A stretch of DNA of 64,000 bases from Leptolyngbya sp. O-77 (lineage in GTDB: Bacteria; Cyanobacteriota; Cyanobacteriia; Elainellales; Elainellaceae), in the NCBI RefSeq assembly GCF_001548395.1, contig NZ_AP017367.1, forward strand, positions 2,393,001 through 2,457,000, read 5' to 3'. How positions within the stretch are numbered: position 1 is the stretch's first letter; each line of letters begins with the position of its first letter. The translations under genes were made by a program, and so were the position numbers. A model generated the notes under the pieces. The model was not told the DNA's origin. It ran no database searches and saw only the letters and a program-made list of their open reading frames with translations. Positions 9,381-18,660 of this stretch are shown in pieces.

Positions 9381-10697
9381 ATGATCCACGAAGTTTTCAT
9401 GCCTGCGCTCAGTTCTACGATGACCGAGGGAAAGATTGTTTCCTGGGTAAAAGCACCGGGCGACAAGATTGAAAAGGGCGAAACCGTGGTGGTGGTGGAG
9501 TCCGACAAGGCGGACATGGATGTGGAGTCGTTCTATGAGGGTTATCTAGCAACGATTATTGTGGACGCAGGCAGCACGGCTCCAGTGGGCGAGGCGATCG
9601 CCCTGATTGCCGAAACCGAGGCGGAGATTGAGGCCGCGAAGCAGAAGGCAGCCAGTGCTTCGGCTCCTGCTCCGGCTGCCCCGACTCCTGCGCCTGCTAC
9701 TACCGAACCGGAACCCGTCGCTGCGACCGTGGAAGAGGCGATCGCCAGCAGCAACGGCAGTTCTGGGCGGCTCGTCGTGTCGCCCCGCGCCCGCAAGCTG
9801 GCCAAAGAACTCAAGGTTGACCTAGCCACGCTCAAAGGCAGTGGCCCCCACGGGCGCATCGTTGCCGAAGATGTAGAAGCCGCCGTTGGCAAAGTGTCTG
9901 AACCTGCAACTGCGGCAGTGACTCCGGCTGCGGCTGCGGTCGCTGCTCCGGTGACTGCGCCTGCTCCGGCTCCGGCTCCGGCAACTCCCAAACCCGCCCC
10001 CGCTCCGGCGGCCCCCGTCACGCCGGGCCAGGTCGTGCCCCTGACCACGCTGCAAAATGCCGTTGTGCGGAACATGGTCGCCAGCCTAGAGGTGCCCACC
10101 TTCCACGTCGGCTATACCATCACCACCGACAACCTGGACAAACTCTACAAGCAGATCAAGTCCAAGGGCGTAACGATGACGGCACTGCTGGCCAAGGCAG
10201 TTGCCGTGACCCTGAAGAAGCATCCGCTACTCTACGCGGCCTACACCGACCAGGGCATTAAGTACAACAGCGGCATCAATGTGGCGGTGGCGGTGGCGAT
10301 GGACGATGGCGGACTGATTACGCCCGTTCTGCAAGCCGCTGACCAAATGGATATCTACACCCTGTCGCGCACCTGGAAGGACTTGGTCGATCGCGCCCGC
10401 TCCAAGCAGCTCCAGCCCGCAGAATACAGCACAGGCACGTTTACGCTCTCCAACCTGGGAATGTTTGGCGTTGATCGCTTTGATGCCATCCTGCCGCCGG
10501 GCCAGGGCGCGATTCTGGCGATTGGCGCATCCCGCCCGCAGGTAGTGGCGACCGCAGAAGGACTATTCGGCGTGCGGACGCAAATGCAGGTTAACCTGAC
10601 TGCCGATCACCGGATTATCTACGGTGCCCATGCCGCAGCGTTCCTTCAAGACTTGGCCAAGCTGATCGAAACCGACGCGCAATCGCTGACGCTGTAA
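9381..10697 (+). CDS. Dihydrolipoamide acetyltransferase, E2 of pyruvate dehydrogenase
   Basis: The E2 core of pyruvate dehydrogenase, which makes acetyl-CoA. 438 residues: lipoyl domain with the modified Lys in VESDKADMDVE (near 45), an Ala/Pro-rich linker, E3-binding domain (VSPRARKLAKELKVDLATLK), a second Ala/Pro linker and the catalytic domain ending LTADHRIIYGAHAAAFL. The Tyr in DHRIIYGA, where most E2 proteins have Asp, is usual for cyanobacterial and plastid E2. The ATG at 9381 (MIHEVFMPALSS) begins the lipoyl domain; an in-frame ATG five codons earlier is unlikely. Confidence 0.94.
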   Translation: MIHEVFMPALSSTMTEGKIVSWVKAPGDKIEKGETVVVVESDKADMDVESFYEGYLATIIVDAGSTAPVGEAIALIAETEAEIEAAKQKAASASAPAPAAPTPAPATTEPEPVAATVEEAIASSNGSSGRLVVSPRARKLAKELKVDLATLKGSGPHGRIVAEDVEAAVGKVSEPATAAVTPAAAAVAAPVTAPAPAPAPATPKPAPAPAAPVTPGQVVPLTTLQNAVVRNMVASLEVPTFHVGYTITTDNLDKLYKQIKSKGVTMTALLAKAVAVTLKKHPLLYAAYTDQGIKYNSGINVAVAVAMDDGGLITPVLQAADQMDIYTLSRTWKDLVDRARSKQLQPAEYSTGTFTLSNLGMFGVDRFDAILPPGQGAILAIGASRPQVVATAEGLFGVRTQMQVNLTADHRIIYGAHAAAFLQDLAKLIETDAQSLTL

Positions 10698-10757
10698 CAG
10701 TTCGGTGTAATGGTTCCGCGTAACGGTTCAGTCATTCAGGAATACAAAAACCGACGC

Positions 10758-10782
10758 AAAAAAAGGGAGCGTCTGCGCTCCC
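10758..10782 (-). terminator. Intrinsic terminator of the DUF1830 gene
   Basis: Read on the minus strand, GGGAGCG-CAGA-CGCTCCC forms a perfect 7-bp stem with a 4-base loop, followed at once by seven T. It lies about 60 bp past the stop of the DUF1830 gene. On the plus strand the stem has no T tract, so it is not an obvious terminator for the E2 gene. Confidence 0.85.
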
Positions 10783-10844
10783 TCCTAACCTGCTTCTCAA
10801 CCTCGGAGATCAAACCCGCAACCGAGCGCTCGAACTCAGCCGAG

Positions 10845-11189
10845 CTATTCCGCAGACGTAGCCGCCGCGAAGGCTTGGCGAACTTGAACACTGTTAAATC
10901 CAGCTTCCGAAGATTCAAACGTCGCGTCTAGCTCGTCTTCAATCAGGAGGCGATCGCACGGGATCGTGTCTGACAGAATGGCACTAGCCATCATACCGCA
11001 GTGGATTTCTAGCATTGCGTCGGGTACAGCCTCAAAAATGAGTCGCTGCCCCGGAAACACCACGCGCTCAAAATACCAGCCAGGAACGTTAGTGATGCGA
11101 GCGATCTGGATTTTGCTAGTCGCGTTCACGTAGCAGCAGAGAATGTGAACCGACTTATCGGTGGGGACGGGATCGATAATTTGCGCCAT
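10845..11189 (-). CDS. DUF1830 domain protein
   Basis: A small cyanobacterial protein of unknown function, 114 residues. It shows ILCCYVNATSKIQIARITN followed by GWYFERVVFPGQRLIFEA, the conserved DUF1830 core. The ATG at 11189 (MAQIIDPVP) is chosen over the 16-codon-longer start because the extra residues are not family-like. No signal peptide. Its transcript probably ends at the hairpin around 10770. Confidence 0.85.
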   Translation of the reverse strand: MAQIIDPVPTDKSVHILCCYVNATSKIQIARITNVPGWYFERVVFPGQRLIFEAVPDAMLEIHCGMMASAILSDTIPCDRLLIEDELDATFESSEAGFNSVQVRQAFAAATSAE

Positions 11190-11772
11190 AGCCGTGAGGA
11201 GCCTCGTGTAATTGCGTGGGTGGTTTAACCCTAACATCCCACGATCCCAAAGGCTGTAAACTCAACTACCAACGATCCGCACACAAAACTTTACGGGAAC
11301 GTGATCCCCGCATAAAGTCAGCCGCGACCAACACTTTCTCTGACTCTGTTTCAGCATTCTGGCTGGCTAGCTGCCGCCCATCAGACACTTAAACGTCTGA
11401 GCATTGAGTGAGGTCGCGCCAGTCCTCCGCAAACCTTCAATTAAACCAGGTCAAAACCCAGGTCAAAACAAATATCCTCAAGGAGACTATCGCGTTTTTG
11501 AGGCTTTCAATGTCTCTGGATACGAAACTTCGATGCACGCCAAGAAAGTCGATGGTATCGTAAAGATATATAAACAAGTATCTCAGATTCGATACCCGTC
11601 TCTCACCTGCCTCTACAGCCTGACTCTACAGGCGAAAGCCCCTACCTGAACGCCATCAAGCGGCAGCCCATGTCTCTCACTTGCCTCTACAGCCTGACTC
11701 TACGAATTGACGCTTTAGATTGACGCTTTAGATTGACGCTTTTCAACCTCCAGATCAACCCGATTAATCAGC
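11190..11772. repeat. Repeat-bearing intergenic region
   Basis: No convincing gene in 580 bp. A 31-bp sequence occurs twice with one mismatch (11599-11629 and 11673-11703, containing CTCTACAGCCTGACTCTAC), 74 bp apart. It is followed by a 13-bp tandem unit ATTGACGCTTTAG, nearly three copies, at 11706-11743. The arrays end about 30 bp before the radical SAM gene and so probably lie in its promoter or leader. Confidence 0.65.
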
Positions 11773-13410
11773 ATGACAGCGCACTTGATGTCTCCGCCGA
11801 CACCGCTTACCCGCCGCGATCGCCTCTCGTCTGATCGGGTGTTATACGTGCGCCTCCCGTGCAACCCTATTTTTCCCATTGGCGTGGTCTACCTGTCCGA
11901 CCATGTCCACAAAGTGTTCCCCGACGTGCAGCAGCGCATTTTCGATTTGGGAGCCGTGCCGCCTCTGGATTTTGGCCCTGCGCTCGACCGATGCATCGAC
12001 GAGTTTCGCCCAACGCTGCTGGTGTTTTCCTGGCGCGATATTCAAATCTACGCCCCGGTGGGCGGACGCGGTGGCAACCCGCTGCAAAATGCCTTTGAGT
12101 TTTACTATGCTCGAAACCCGCTGATCAAGCTGCGGGGAGCGATCGGCGGCTTTCGCATGGCTGCGTCTTACCTTACCGAACTCTGGCGCAATGAAGGTCT
12201 GATTAGGCGCGGGCTAAAGCGGGCGCAGCGCTACTGTCCAGAGGTTCGACTGGTGGTGGGCGGTGGAGCCGTCAGCGTGTTTTATGAACAGTTGGGCAAC
12301 ATGCTCCCCAAGGGCAGCATCATTTCCGTGGGCGAGGGCGAATTGCTGCTGGAAAAGCTGCTGCGGGGGCAGGATTTTTCGGATGAACGGTGCTATGTGG
12401 TGGGCGAAACGAAACCGCGCGATCGCCTGATTCACGAACAGCCCGCTCCCCTGGAAAAAGGCGCGTGCAACTACGACTACATCGCTGAGATTTGGCCCGA
12501 ATTTAGCTACTACTTGCAAGACCAGGATTTTTACGTGGGCGTGCAGACCAAGCGCGGCTGCCCTCACAACTGCTGCTATTGCATCTACACCGTCGTCGAA
12601 GGCAAGCAGGTGCGGATTAACCCGGCGGATGAAGTGGTGGCAGAAATGCAGCAGCTTTATCGGCGCGGCGTTCGCAACTTCTGGTTTACCGACGCGCAGT
12701 TTATTCCTGCCCGCAAATTCATCGACGACGCGGAGGAACTGCTGCAAAAAATCGTCGATGCGGGCATGACCGATATCCACTGGGCTGCCTACATTCGAGC
12801 CGACAACCTGACCCCACGCCTCTGCGAGCTAATGGTGCAGACGGGCATGAACTATTTTGAAATCGGCATCACCAGCGGCTCTCAGGAACTCGTCCGCAAA
12901 ATGCGGATGGGCTATAACCTGCGGACGGTGCTGCAAAACTGCCGCGATCTGAAGGCAGCCGGTTTCAACAGCCTAGTGTCGGTCAACTATTCCTTCAATG
13001 TAATCGACGAAACCTTTGACACGATTCGCCAAACCATTGCCTACCATCGCGCTCTGGAGGATATCTTTGGCGCAGACAAGGTAGAACCCGCCATTTTCTT
13101 CATCGGTCTCCAGCCCCACACGCACCTAGAGCAATACGCCTTTGACCACGGCATTTTGAAAAAGGGCTATGACCCGCTAGCAATTCACCTGCCCTGGGTG
13201 GCGAAAAAGCTGCTGTGGAATCCGGAACCGCTCGGCTCCTTCTTTGGTGAGGTGTGTCTGCAAGCGTGGCGGCAAAACCCCAACGACTTTGGGCGCGAGG
13301 TGATGCGGATTTTGGAACAGCGGCTTGGCCGCGCCGAGCTAGAAGAAGCCCTGACAGCGGCGATTCCCGTAGGAACCGCTTCGCGAATCGCCCCTGCGGT
13401 CAAGCGGTAA
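11773..13410 (+). CDS. B12-binding-domain radical SAM protein
   Basis: A 545-residue protein with an N-terminal cobalamin-binding-like region (residues about 20-220, with VRLVVGGGAVSVFYEQ and SVGEGELLLEKLL) and a radical SAM domain. The 4Fe-4S motif is CPHNCCYC at residues 263-270, a CX3CX2C spacing. The C-terminal 120 residues look like a family-specific extension. It resembles the cyanobacterial group annotated as PSII high-light-acclimation radical SAM proteins; that name is from memory and the substrate is unknown. Stands alone, with ManC convergent. Confidence 0.82.
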   Translation: MTAHLMSPPTPLTRRDRLSSDRVLYVRLPCNPIFPIGVVYLSDHVHKVFPDVQQRIFDLGAVPPLDFGPALDRCIDEFRPTLLVFSWRDIQIYAPVGGRGGNPLQNAFEFYYARNPLIKLRGAIGGFRMAASYLTELWRNEGLIRRGLKRAQRYCPEVRLVVGGGAVSVFYEQLGNMLPKGSIISVGEGELLLEKLLRGQDFSDERCYVVGETKPRDRLIHEQPAPLEKGACNYDYIAEIWPEFSYYLQDQDFYVGVQTKRGCPHNCCYCIYTVVEGKQVRINPADEVVAEMQQLYRRGVRNFWFTDAQFIPARKFIDDAEELLQKIVDAGMTDIHWAAYIRADNLTPRLCELMVQTGMNYFEIGITSGSQELVRKMRMGYNLRTVLQNCRDLKAAGFNSLVSVNYSFNVIDETFDTIRQTIAYHRALEDIFGADKVEPAIFFIGLQPHTHLEQYAFDHGILKKGYDPLAIHLPWVAKKLLWNPEPLGSFFGEVCLQAWRQNPNDFGREVMRILEQRLGRAELEEALTAAIPVGTASRIAPAVKR

Positions 13411-13437
13411 AGCCCCCACGCGGTCGGATCTACGGGT

Positions 13438-14487
13438 CTACAGCAAATGGTGGTACTGCGGATCGTCTTGCAGCGCCTTGAGGACTTGCTTGATTTCCTG
13501 GGTGCGGTCTTTTTTCACCACCAGCGTCACTTTGTGGTCGCGCACGATCACCGTATCTTCTAGCCCGATGGTGACGATCAGATCTTCGTCGTCGGTGGCA
13601 TAAAACAGTGCGCCCTGGGTGTCTAGCCCGACGTGACGCGCCAGTTCTACGTTAGGATTGTCGCCCTTTAGCAGCCGCTCAATCGCGTTCCAGTCGCCCA
13701 GATCGTCCCAGCTAAAGGCAACGGGCAGCACGTAGGCGCGGTCGGTTTTTTCCATCACGGCATAGTCGATGCTCTGCTTGGGCAGCTTGGGATAGGCTGC
13801 TGGGCCGTCTTTCATGAGCGGCTGCATGACGTAAGGCGCGTGGGTTTCCAGTTCCGCCAGCATGACCCCCGCCTGAAAGATGAACATGCCGCTGTTCCAG
13901 CTAAAGCGGCCGCTGGCGAGAAATGCCTCCGCCGTGGCGCGATCGGGCTTTTCGGTAAAGCGGCTGACCCGGTAGGCAGCGCAGTCGAGATACGTGCCTG
14001 CTGGGTCGCCCTGCTCGATGTAGCCATAGCCCGTCGAGGGGAAGCTCGGCGCAATGCCCAGCGTGGCGATCGCCCCCTGTTCTCGCGCCAGATCTGCCGC
14101 AGCCCGCAGCGTATTGTGAAAGGCCGGCAGGTCGCCAATCCAGTGATCGGCTGGAAAAAAGCCGACGATTGCTTCCTCTCCATAGCGGCGGGCAATTTCT
14201 AGCGTCGCCCAAGCCACCGCCGGAGCCGTATCTCGTCCCTCGCTTTCCACCAAGAGGTTCGCGTCTGGCAGGTCGGGCATCTGCTCTCGCACGCCATCGG
14301 CCAGGTGCGCCGCTGTGATCACCCACAGCCCGTCCCATCCACCCGCAAGGTCAAGGAGGCGATCGCCCGTCGCCTGGAGCAAACTTCTGCCGCTGCCGTC
14401 GAGACTGAGAAACTGCTTGGGACGCGCCTTGCGGCTGAGGGGCCAAAACCGTTCGCCCTTGCCGCCTGCCAGAATCACTGGAATCAT
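13438..14487 (-). CDS. manC: Mannose-1-phosphate guanylyltransferase
   Basis: Makes GDP-mannose from mannose-1-phosphate and GTP for exopolysaccharide and glycoprotein sugars. The nucleotidyl-transferase signature GGKGERFWPLSRKARPKQFL lies at residues 8-27, with FFPADHWI near 115 and FTEKPDRATAEAFL near 180. At 349 residues it is the short form, without the C-terminal phosphomannose isomerase domain of bifunctional enzymes. Cytoplasmic. Convergent with the radical SAM gene, 27 bp apart. Confidence 0.9.
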   Translation of the reverse strand: MIPVILAGGKGERFWPLSRKARPKQFLSLDGSGRSLLQATGDRLLDLAGGWDGLWVITAAHLADGVREQMPDLPDANLLVESEGRDTAPAVAWATLEIARRYGEEAIVGFFPADHWIGDLPAFHNTLRAAADLAREQGAIATLGIAPSFPSTGYGYIEQGDPAGTYLDCAAYRVSRFTEKPDRATAEAFLASGRFSWNSGMFIFQAGVMLAELETHAPYVMQPLMKDGPAAYPKLPKQSIDYAVMEKTDRAYVLPVAFSWDDLGDWNAIERLLKGDNPNVELARHVGLDTQGALFYATDDEDLIVTIGLEDTVIVRDHKVTLVVKKDRTQEIKQVLKALQDDPQYHHLL

Positions 14488-14632
14488 GCTGCTTGCTCCT
14501 CCACGTTTACGCCGCTGCGTTTACCCAATTCCGCCCTATCGTACAAAACTTTTTTCATGCCTGGCGTTGCCAAAACCGCCGACTTTATCGGATTTTCATC
14601 TGGAAAACCGGGAGCCAGTATTGAGGTTGCTC

Positions 14633-14684
14633 TAGGTTGAAGTTGCTTTATAGGTTGAAGTTGCTTTAGGTTAAGGTCGCTTTG
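14633..14684. repeat. 18-bp tandem repeat upstream of the LCP gene
   Basis: TAGGTTGAAGTTGCTTTA occurs twice back to back (14633-14650, 14651-14668), followed by a degenerate third copy (GGTTAAGGTCGCTTTG). It lies in the 430-bp divergent spacer between manC and the LCP gene. I see nothing else definable in that spacer. Confidence 0.7.
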
Positions 14685-14918
14685 CAAAACCGTCACGCAG
14701 CTTACGATGCGATCGCTTGGGGTTTGATAAGGTTATGTCCAGTGGGAGAGTAGGTCATCTTGTCGAGTGACCCAAGGGGATCATGTACAAAACGACACAT
14801 TTGGATAAACTGGTGAAGGGCTAGAACTGCTGCTAAGAATTTCACAGGGGGCATTTCGGAAGCAGCGCAGAGTTTGGATACGAGTTGCAGCCAACGCAGT
14901 TACGAGGTGTGAGTCCGA

Positions 14919-16370
14919 GTGAGACAGTCCAATCCTGAGTCTGAAATTGAGCTTTCTGAACCCGAACAACCTGGTCAAGTCCCCGTACACTCGCCTTCTC
15001 CGCGAGCCTCTGCGACTGGGGTTTCCCCTAGTTCCTCAAAGCGGGCGATCGCTCCAGTCGCCCCGCCCAGAGGACGCAGCGTTTTGAACAGGTTGCTGTG
15101 GGTTCTGGCCTTTGTTTCTACGGCGACCATTTCCGCGACGCTGGGCGCAGCACTGATGATTCTGATGCCGGAGAGTGGCGATCGCGATGAGCAAAGCAAC
15201 CTGCGGCAGCGCGTGGGCACGGTATTGGCCAACAGTTTTGGCTATCGGGTGACCCGCCCCGTCAACATTTTGGTGATGGGGGTCGATCACTTTATGGACG
15301 CTCCTGAAGATGCCGAAGATACGGTGCTGGGCGGACGCAGCGATGTCATGCTGCTGGTGCGCGTCGATCCAATGACCAACACCGCCAGCATTTTGTCCAT
15401 TCCTCGCGATACGCGGGTGGAAATTCCCGGCTACGGCGTAGCTAAAATCAATCATGCTAACCAGGAAGGGGGCGCGGCCCTAGCCGCGCAAACCGTCAGC
15501 TACAATCTGGACGGCGTGCCCATCGATCGCTACGTGCGCGTTAGCACAGATTCGTTTCGGGCGCTGGTCGATTTGCTTGGCGGCATTGAGGTCTACGTTC
15601 CTTTTCGCATGGAATACGAGGACGTAACCCAAAAGCTAAAAATTGACCTAGAAGAAGGACAACAGTGGCTCAATGGTAGCCAGGCCGAGCAATTTGCCCG
15701 CTACCGCAACGATGGTCAGGGCGATATTGGACGGGTGCAGCGCCAGCAGCAGCTTTTGAGAGCGCTCAAGGATCGATTGGCAAGCCCAGCAACCGTAACC
15801 AAATTGCCGCAAATTATCGCGCTGATGCAGGAGTATGTCGATACCAACCTAACACTAGAGGAAATGCTGGCGCTGGGCAACTTTGCGCTGACGATGGAGC
15901 GCAGTGACCTGCGGATGGTGATGCTGCCCGGTCGATTTAGCCGGCCCGACGAGTCGATTGCCAGCTATTGGATCTTGAACCGTCGTGAGCGCGATCGCAT
16001 CATGCGGGACTATTTCCAGGTGCCAGGGATTGATGTGCAGCTAGCCCGCAGCGCCGATCCTAGTTCCCTCCGCATTGCCGTGCAAAACGCCAGCGGCGAC
16101 GGGCGAGCAACGCGCCGGTTGGTGCGCTATCTGCGTGAGCAGGGGTTCTACAACGTCTACGTCATTCCAGATTGGTCGGTCTGGGAAGGCGAAACCCAGG
16201 TGATTGCCCAACGGGGCGACCTGGAAGGGGCAGCAATCGTGCAGCGATCGCTCGGCGTGGGCGAAGTGGTGTCGGCCTCGATTGGCGATTTGGAGTCGGA
16301 TTTGACGATTCGGATTGGCACTGATTGGGTAGAGCGAGCAGCAAGCGGACAAGACCACGTTTTGAACTAA
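14919..16370 (+). CDS. LytR-CpsA-Psr (LCP) family protein with LytR_C domain
   Basis: LCP enzymes transfer lipid-linked glycopolymers onto peptidoglycan or related acceptors at the outer face of the inner membrane. The 483 residues give a Pro/Ser-rich cytoplasmic tail, one transmembrane segment (about 57-83), the LCP catalytic domain with SILSIPRDTRVEIPGYG and QFARYRNDGQGDIGRVQRQQ, and a LytR_C domain starting LRIAVQNASGDGRATRRL. The start is GTG at 14919. The neighbouring manC, divergent, is consistent with a cell-envelope polysaccharide role. Confidence 0.9.
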   Translation: MRQSNPESEIELSEPEQPGQVPVHSPSPRASATGVSPSSSKRAIAPVAPPRGRSVLNRLLWVLAFVSTATISATLGAALMILMPESGDRDEQSNLRQRVGTVLANSFGYRVTRPVNILVMGVDHFMDAPEDAEDTVLGGRSDVMLLVRVDPMTNTASILSIPRDTRVEIPGYGVAKINHANQEGGAALAAQTVSYNLDGVPIDRYVRVSTDSFRALVDLLGGIEVYVPFRMEYEDVTQKLKIDLEEGQQWLNGSQAEQFARYRNDGQGDIGRVQRQQQLLRALKDRLASPATVTKLPQIIALMQEYVDTNLTLEEMLALGNFALTMERSDLRMVMLPGRFSRPDESIASYWILNRRERDRIMRDYFQVPGIDVQLARSADPSSLRIAVQNASGDGRATRRLVRYLREQGFYNVYVIPDWSVWEGETQVIAQRGDLEGAAIVQRSLGVGEVVSASIGDLESDLTIRIGTDWVERAASGQDHVLN

Positions 16371-16583
16371 GCCCTGTCGCTTCTTCTCAGCGAACCAGCA
16401 TCGGCCAGCCCTCCAGCGAGGCAGATGCAGTCTTTGTAGGAACCATGAGAAGATAGCATTGGCAGTTACATTGGCAAGCACGGCTGGCAAACACGGCTGG
16501 CTAGCCCCGTGAGTAACCCTCGCTGCGTGAGTAAAGCCGAGTGAGTCATCAATGGCTGCTGTGATGCGTTTGGGTTCGGTGAG

Positions 16584-17105
16584 ATGGTCGAGCGTCCTGT
16601 GAAATCGGTTGTGGCACGCGGGCTGGGGTTGCTCCTGGTTGTGGGGTTGGCCTGCCTGTGGTTGATGCTGAGCGCAGTTCCGGCGATCGCCGCTGTAGAC
16701 ACGGTGAACTACAATAACGCAGACCTCAAAGGGCAGGACTTTTCGCACACAGACCTATCAGGCAAGGCGTTTGTCTCCGCAGAGATGCGCGACATCAACC
16801 TGGAAGGCTCTGACCTGAGCAACGCTATTCTCACCAAAGCGGTGATGCTGCGGGCAAACCTGCGGGATGCCAACCTGACCGCCGCGCTGGTGGATCGGGT
16901 CTTTCTGGTGGGCGCAGACCTGACCAACGCGATTCTGGAAGATGCCACCATGACCCGCACCAGCTTTGAAGACGTGACTGTGACGGGGGCAGACTTTACC
17001 AACGCCATCCTCGACCGCTACGAAATTTCCAAGCTGTGCGATCGCGCTGAGGGCGTAAACCCGGTGACGGGCGTGGCTACGCGAGACAGCCTTGGCTGTC
17101 GATAG
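16584..17105 (+). CDS. Exported pentapeptide-repeat protein
   Basis: 173 residues with a signal peptide (LGLLLVVGLACLWLMLSA, cleavage expected after AIAA near residue 37). It then carries A(D/N)LXX pentapeptide repeats over about residues 45-145, such as ADLKGQDFSHTDLSG and ANLRDANLTAALVD, and a C-terminal segment with two cysteines (KLCDRAEG, SLGCR). This layout matches cyanobacterial and plastid thylakoid-lumen pentapeptide proteins of unknown function. Confidence 0.85.
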   Translation: MVERPVKSVVARGLGLLLVVGLACLWLMLSAVPAIAAVDTVNYNNADLKGQDFSHTDLSGKAFVSAEMRDINLEGSDLSNAILTKAVMLRANLRDANLTAALVDRVFLVGADLTNAILEDATMTRTSFEDVTVTGADFTNAILDRYEISKLCDRAEGVNPVTGVATRDSLGCR

Positions 17106-17161
17106 GGCTTGCGACATCCCAGTTAGGGCGCTAGCATGGTTCAAATGAACTATTTTCCGCC

Positions 17162-17455
17162 ATGCGTGCCCGACTAGAAAACGACCTCCTCTTCCTCCAC
17201 TGCGACGATGTGCCACCCTACAAGAAAACAGGGTCGCAGGTGCGAAATACTTACTTTTGGGCGCTAAAGGCGATCGCCGCCCATGCCCCCTACGCCCGCG
17301 ATTGGGAATTTGATCCAGAGGTTTGGGTCGCGTTGCAACGGCTGTTGCTGTCTTTTGCCGAGTCGGGCTATCTGGGTCTACGTGAAACCCTGCTAGAGTT
17401 TCCGCCCGACACCACCATCCCCGACCCGCTCCGCGCCGTGTCTACGTGGGAGTAG
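17162..17455 (+). CDS. Small conserved cyanobacterial protein, function unknown
   Basis: 97 residues, no recognised domain. Rich in aromatic residues (KTGSQVRNTYFWALKAIAAH and WEFDPEVWVALQRLLLSF), predicted mostly helical, no signal peptide. Codon use matches neighbouring genes and it contains a HIP1 site, so it is probably a real core gene. The start is the ATG 56 bp past the pentapeptide gene, possibly the same transcript. Confidence 0.65.
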   Translation: MRARLENDLLFLHCDDVPPYKKTGSQVRNTYFWALKAIAAHAPYARDWEFDPEVWVALQRLLLSFAESGYLGLRETLLEFPPDTTIPDPLRAVSTWE

Positions 17456-17487
17456 GCACTTCAGGAAGATTGCTCTACACAAGCCCA

Positions 17488-17512
17488 ATTGGAGATTTTG
17501 GATTTTGGAGCG
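17488..17512. repeat. CCAAAATC-type dispersed repeat (short copy)
   Basis: GGAGATTTTGGATTTTGGAG between two convergent genes; same unit as the other copies, here only two tandem units. Confidence 0.55.
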
Positions 17513-17530
17513 GGTTCTAATACCAAACTC

Positions 17531-17911
17531 CTACTTCTTCTTCAGGGTTTGTGACCCTACCAAATTCGGCATTTTGGGCGGCGGGATGGAGGGCAGCACG
17601 CCATCTTTCAGCAGCGATTGAGTAGGCGTGGGAACGCTGGAGAGCGCGTGATCAGGCAGCACCGAAACGCGGGGGGTTGCCACAGAGGAAATGACCTCGT
17701 TGCCCAGGATTGAGGTATTAACCGGGGGCGGCGCGGGTGGAGTGCTGCCGGAATAGAGAGTGGTGTTGACGGGCGATCGCAGGCTTGGAAACAGGGCAGG
17801 ATTCAAAACGGACGTGTCTACCTGAACGTCGGGGTGATCCGAGGGATGCTCCGGCAAACGGCCCAACGCTCCATTAATAGGGGGCGGGACTTGGGAAGGG
17901 TCAATGCTCAT
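17531..17911 (-). CDS. Proline-rich hypothetical protein
   Basis: 126 residues from the ATG at 17911, which has a good ribosome-binding site (AAGGAAAA) just upstream; the open frame extends 18 codons further but without family-like sequence. Low complexity throughout: Pro, Ser, Val and Thr rich, with repeated short blocks such as VNTTLYSG / VNTSILGN and VSVLPDHAL / TQSLLKDGV. It ends in a Lys tail. No domain recognised; likely unstructured. Confidence 0.5.
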   Translation of the reverse strand: MSIDPSQVPPPINGALGRLPEHPSDHPDVQVDTSVLNPALFPSLRSPVNTTLYSGSTPPAPPPVNTSILGNEVISSVATPRVSVLPDHALSSVPTPTQSLLKDGVLPSIPPPKMPNLVGSQTLKKK

Positions 17912-18085
17912 GGCTTTTTCCTTGTCCAGGATTGGCTGAAACCTAGCATATCGTCCACACTGCACCAGAATTGCACCGGAATTATGTCGATCTGTTGCGG
18001 TGCTGCCGTTGCCAGAAAAGCGGCACAGTTTCCCTGACTGGAGCGGGCTTCGATTGCCCGCACCATATTTATAGCGATATCAATA

Positions 18086-18142
18086 ATCTTGATGTTAAGA
18101 TATTCATTATATTCTTGATGTCAAGCATCTTAGTATCGAGAT
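18086..18142. promoter_or_regulatory. Three operator-like inverted repeats upstream of YdcZ gene
   Basis: Three ATCTT-N6-AAGAT-like palindromes lie in 57 bp, ending 23 bp before the transporter start: ATCTTGATGTTAAGAT (18086-18101), TTCTTGATGTCAAGCA (18112-18127) and ATCTTAGTATCGAGAT (18127-18142). The core CTTGATGTCAAG resembles operators of MarR-family repressors. The repeat count and placement suggest repression of the gene. No MarR-type gene is visible in the window, so the regulator would be elsewhere. Confidence 0.6.
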
Positions 18143-18165
18143 AAATTGCCAGGGAGCTTCAAATT

Positions 18166-18621
18166 ATGAATGGACGCACCGTCTTTTTGCTGGCCGCCCT
18201 TGCTGGGGGCGCGATTTTGCCTGTTCAAGTCGCAATTAATACGCTGCTGCGTCGATATGTCGGGGAGCCGATGCAGGTGACGTTCATTTCCTACCTGGCG
18301 GGGACGCTGGCTTCGCTGGCGATTTGTCTAGTGGCCCGCTACCCCCTCCCTGCGGCGACCTCGCTGGCGCAAACGTCTTGGTGGATGTGGGTGGGCGGCT
18401 GCTTGGGCACGCTCTACGTCTGGTCTACGATTTTCACCACGCCGCGCATTGGGGCAGCGCTGGCGCTTTCGCTGACCATCGCGGGTCAACTGATCGCCGC
18501 GCTATTTTTGGATCATTACGGGGCACTTGGACTAACCCGCTACGCCGCCAGTCCGACTCGCATCGCAGGCGTGGTGCTGGTGATTTTGGGTGTGTCGCTG
18601 GTGTCCTACGTCAGACGTTGA
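18166..18621 (+). CDS. YdcZ (DUF606)-type DMT-superfamily transporter
   Basis: 151 residues forming a small integral membrane protein with about five hydrophobic segments (VFLLAALAGGAILPVQVAIN, then TFISYLAGTLASLAICLVAR, ALALSLTIAGQLIAALFLDH and IAGVVLVILGVSLVSYV). This is a complete single-domain DUF606/YdcZ protein. Such proteins are predicted transporters with unknown substrates and often work as dimers. The ATG at 18166 follows the GGGAGC ribosome-binding site. The palindrome array upstream implies dedicated regulation. Confidence 0.82.
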   Translation: MNGRTVFLLAALAGGAILPVQVAINTLLRRYVGEPMQVTFISYLAGTLASLAICLVARYPLPAATSLAQTSWWMWVGGCLGTLYVWSTIFTTPRIGAALALSLTIAGQLIAALFLDHYGALGLTRYAASPTRIAGVVLVILGVSLVSYVRR

Positions 18622-18660
18622 GGGCGATCGCCCCACTCGCCTCAGCTTGCTAGAAAACAC

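Noticed and set aside
11404..11649. 81-codon plus-strand open frame starting at TTG
   Set aside because: No ribosome-binding site or family resemblance; its end lies in the 31-bp repeat.
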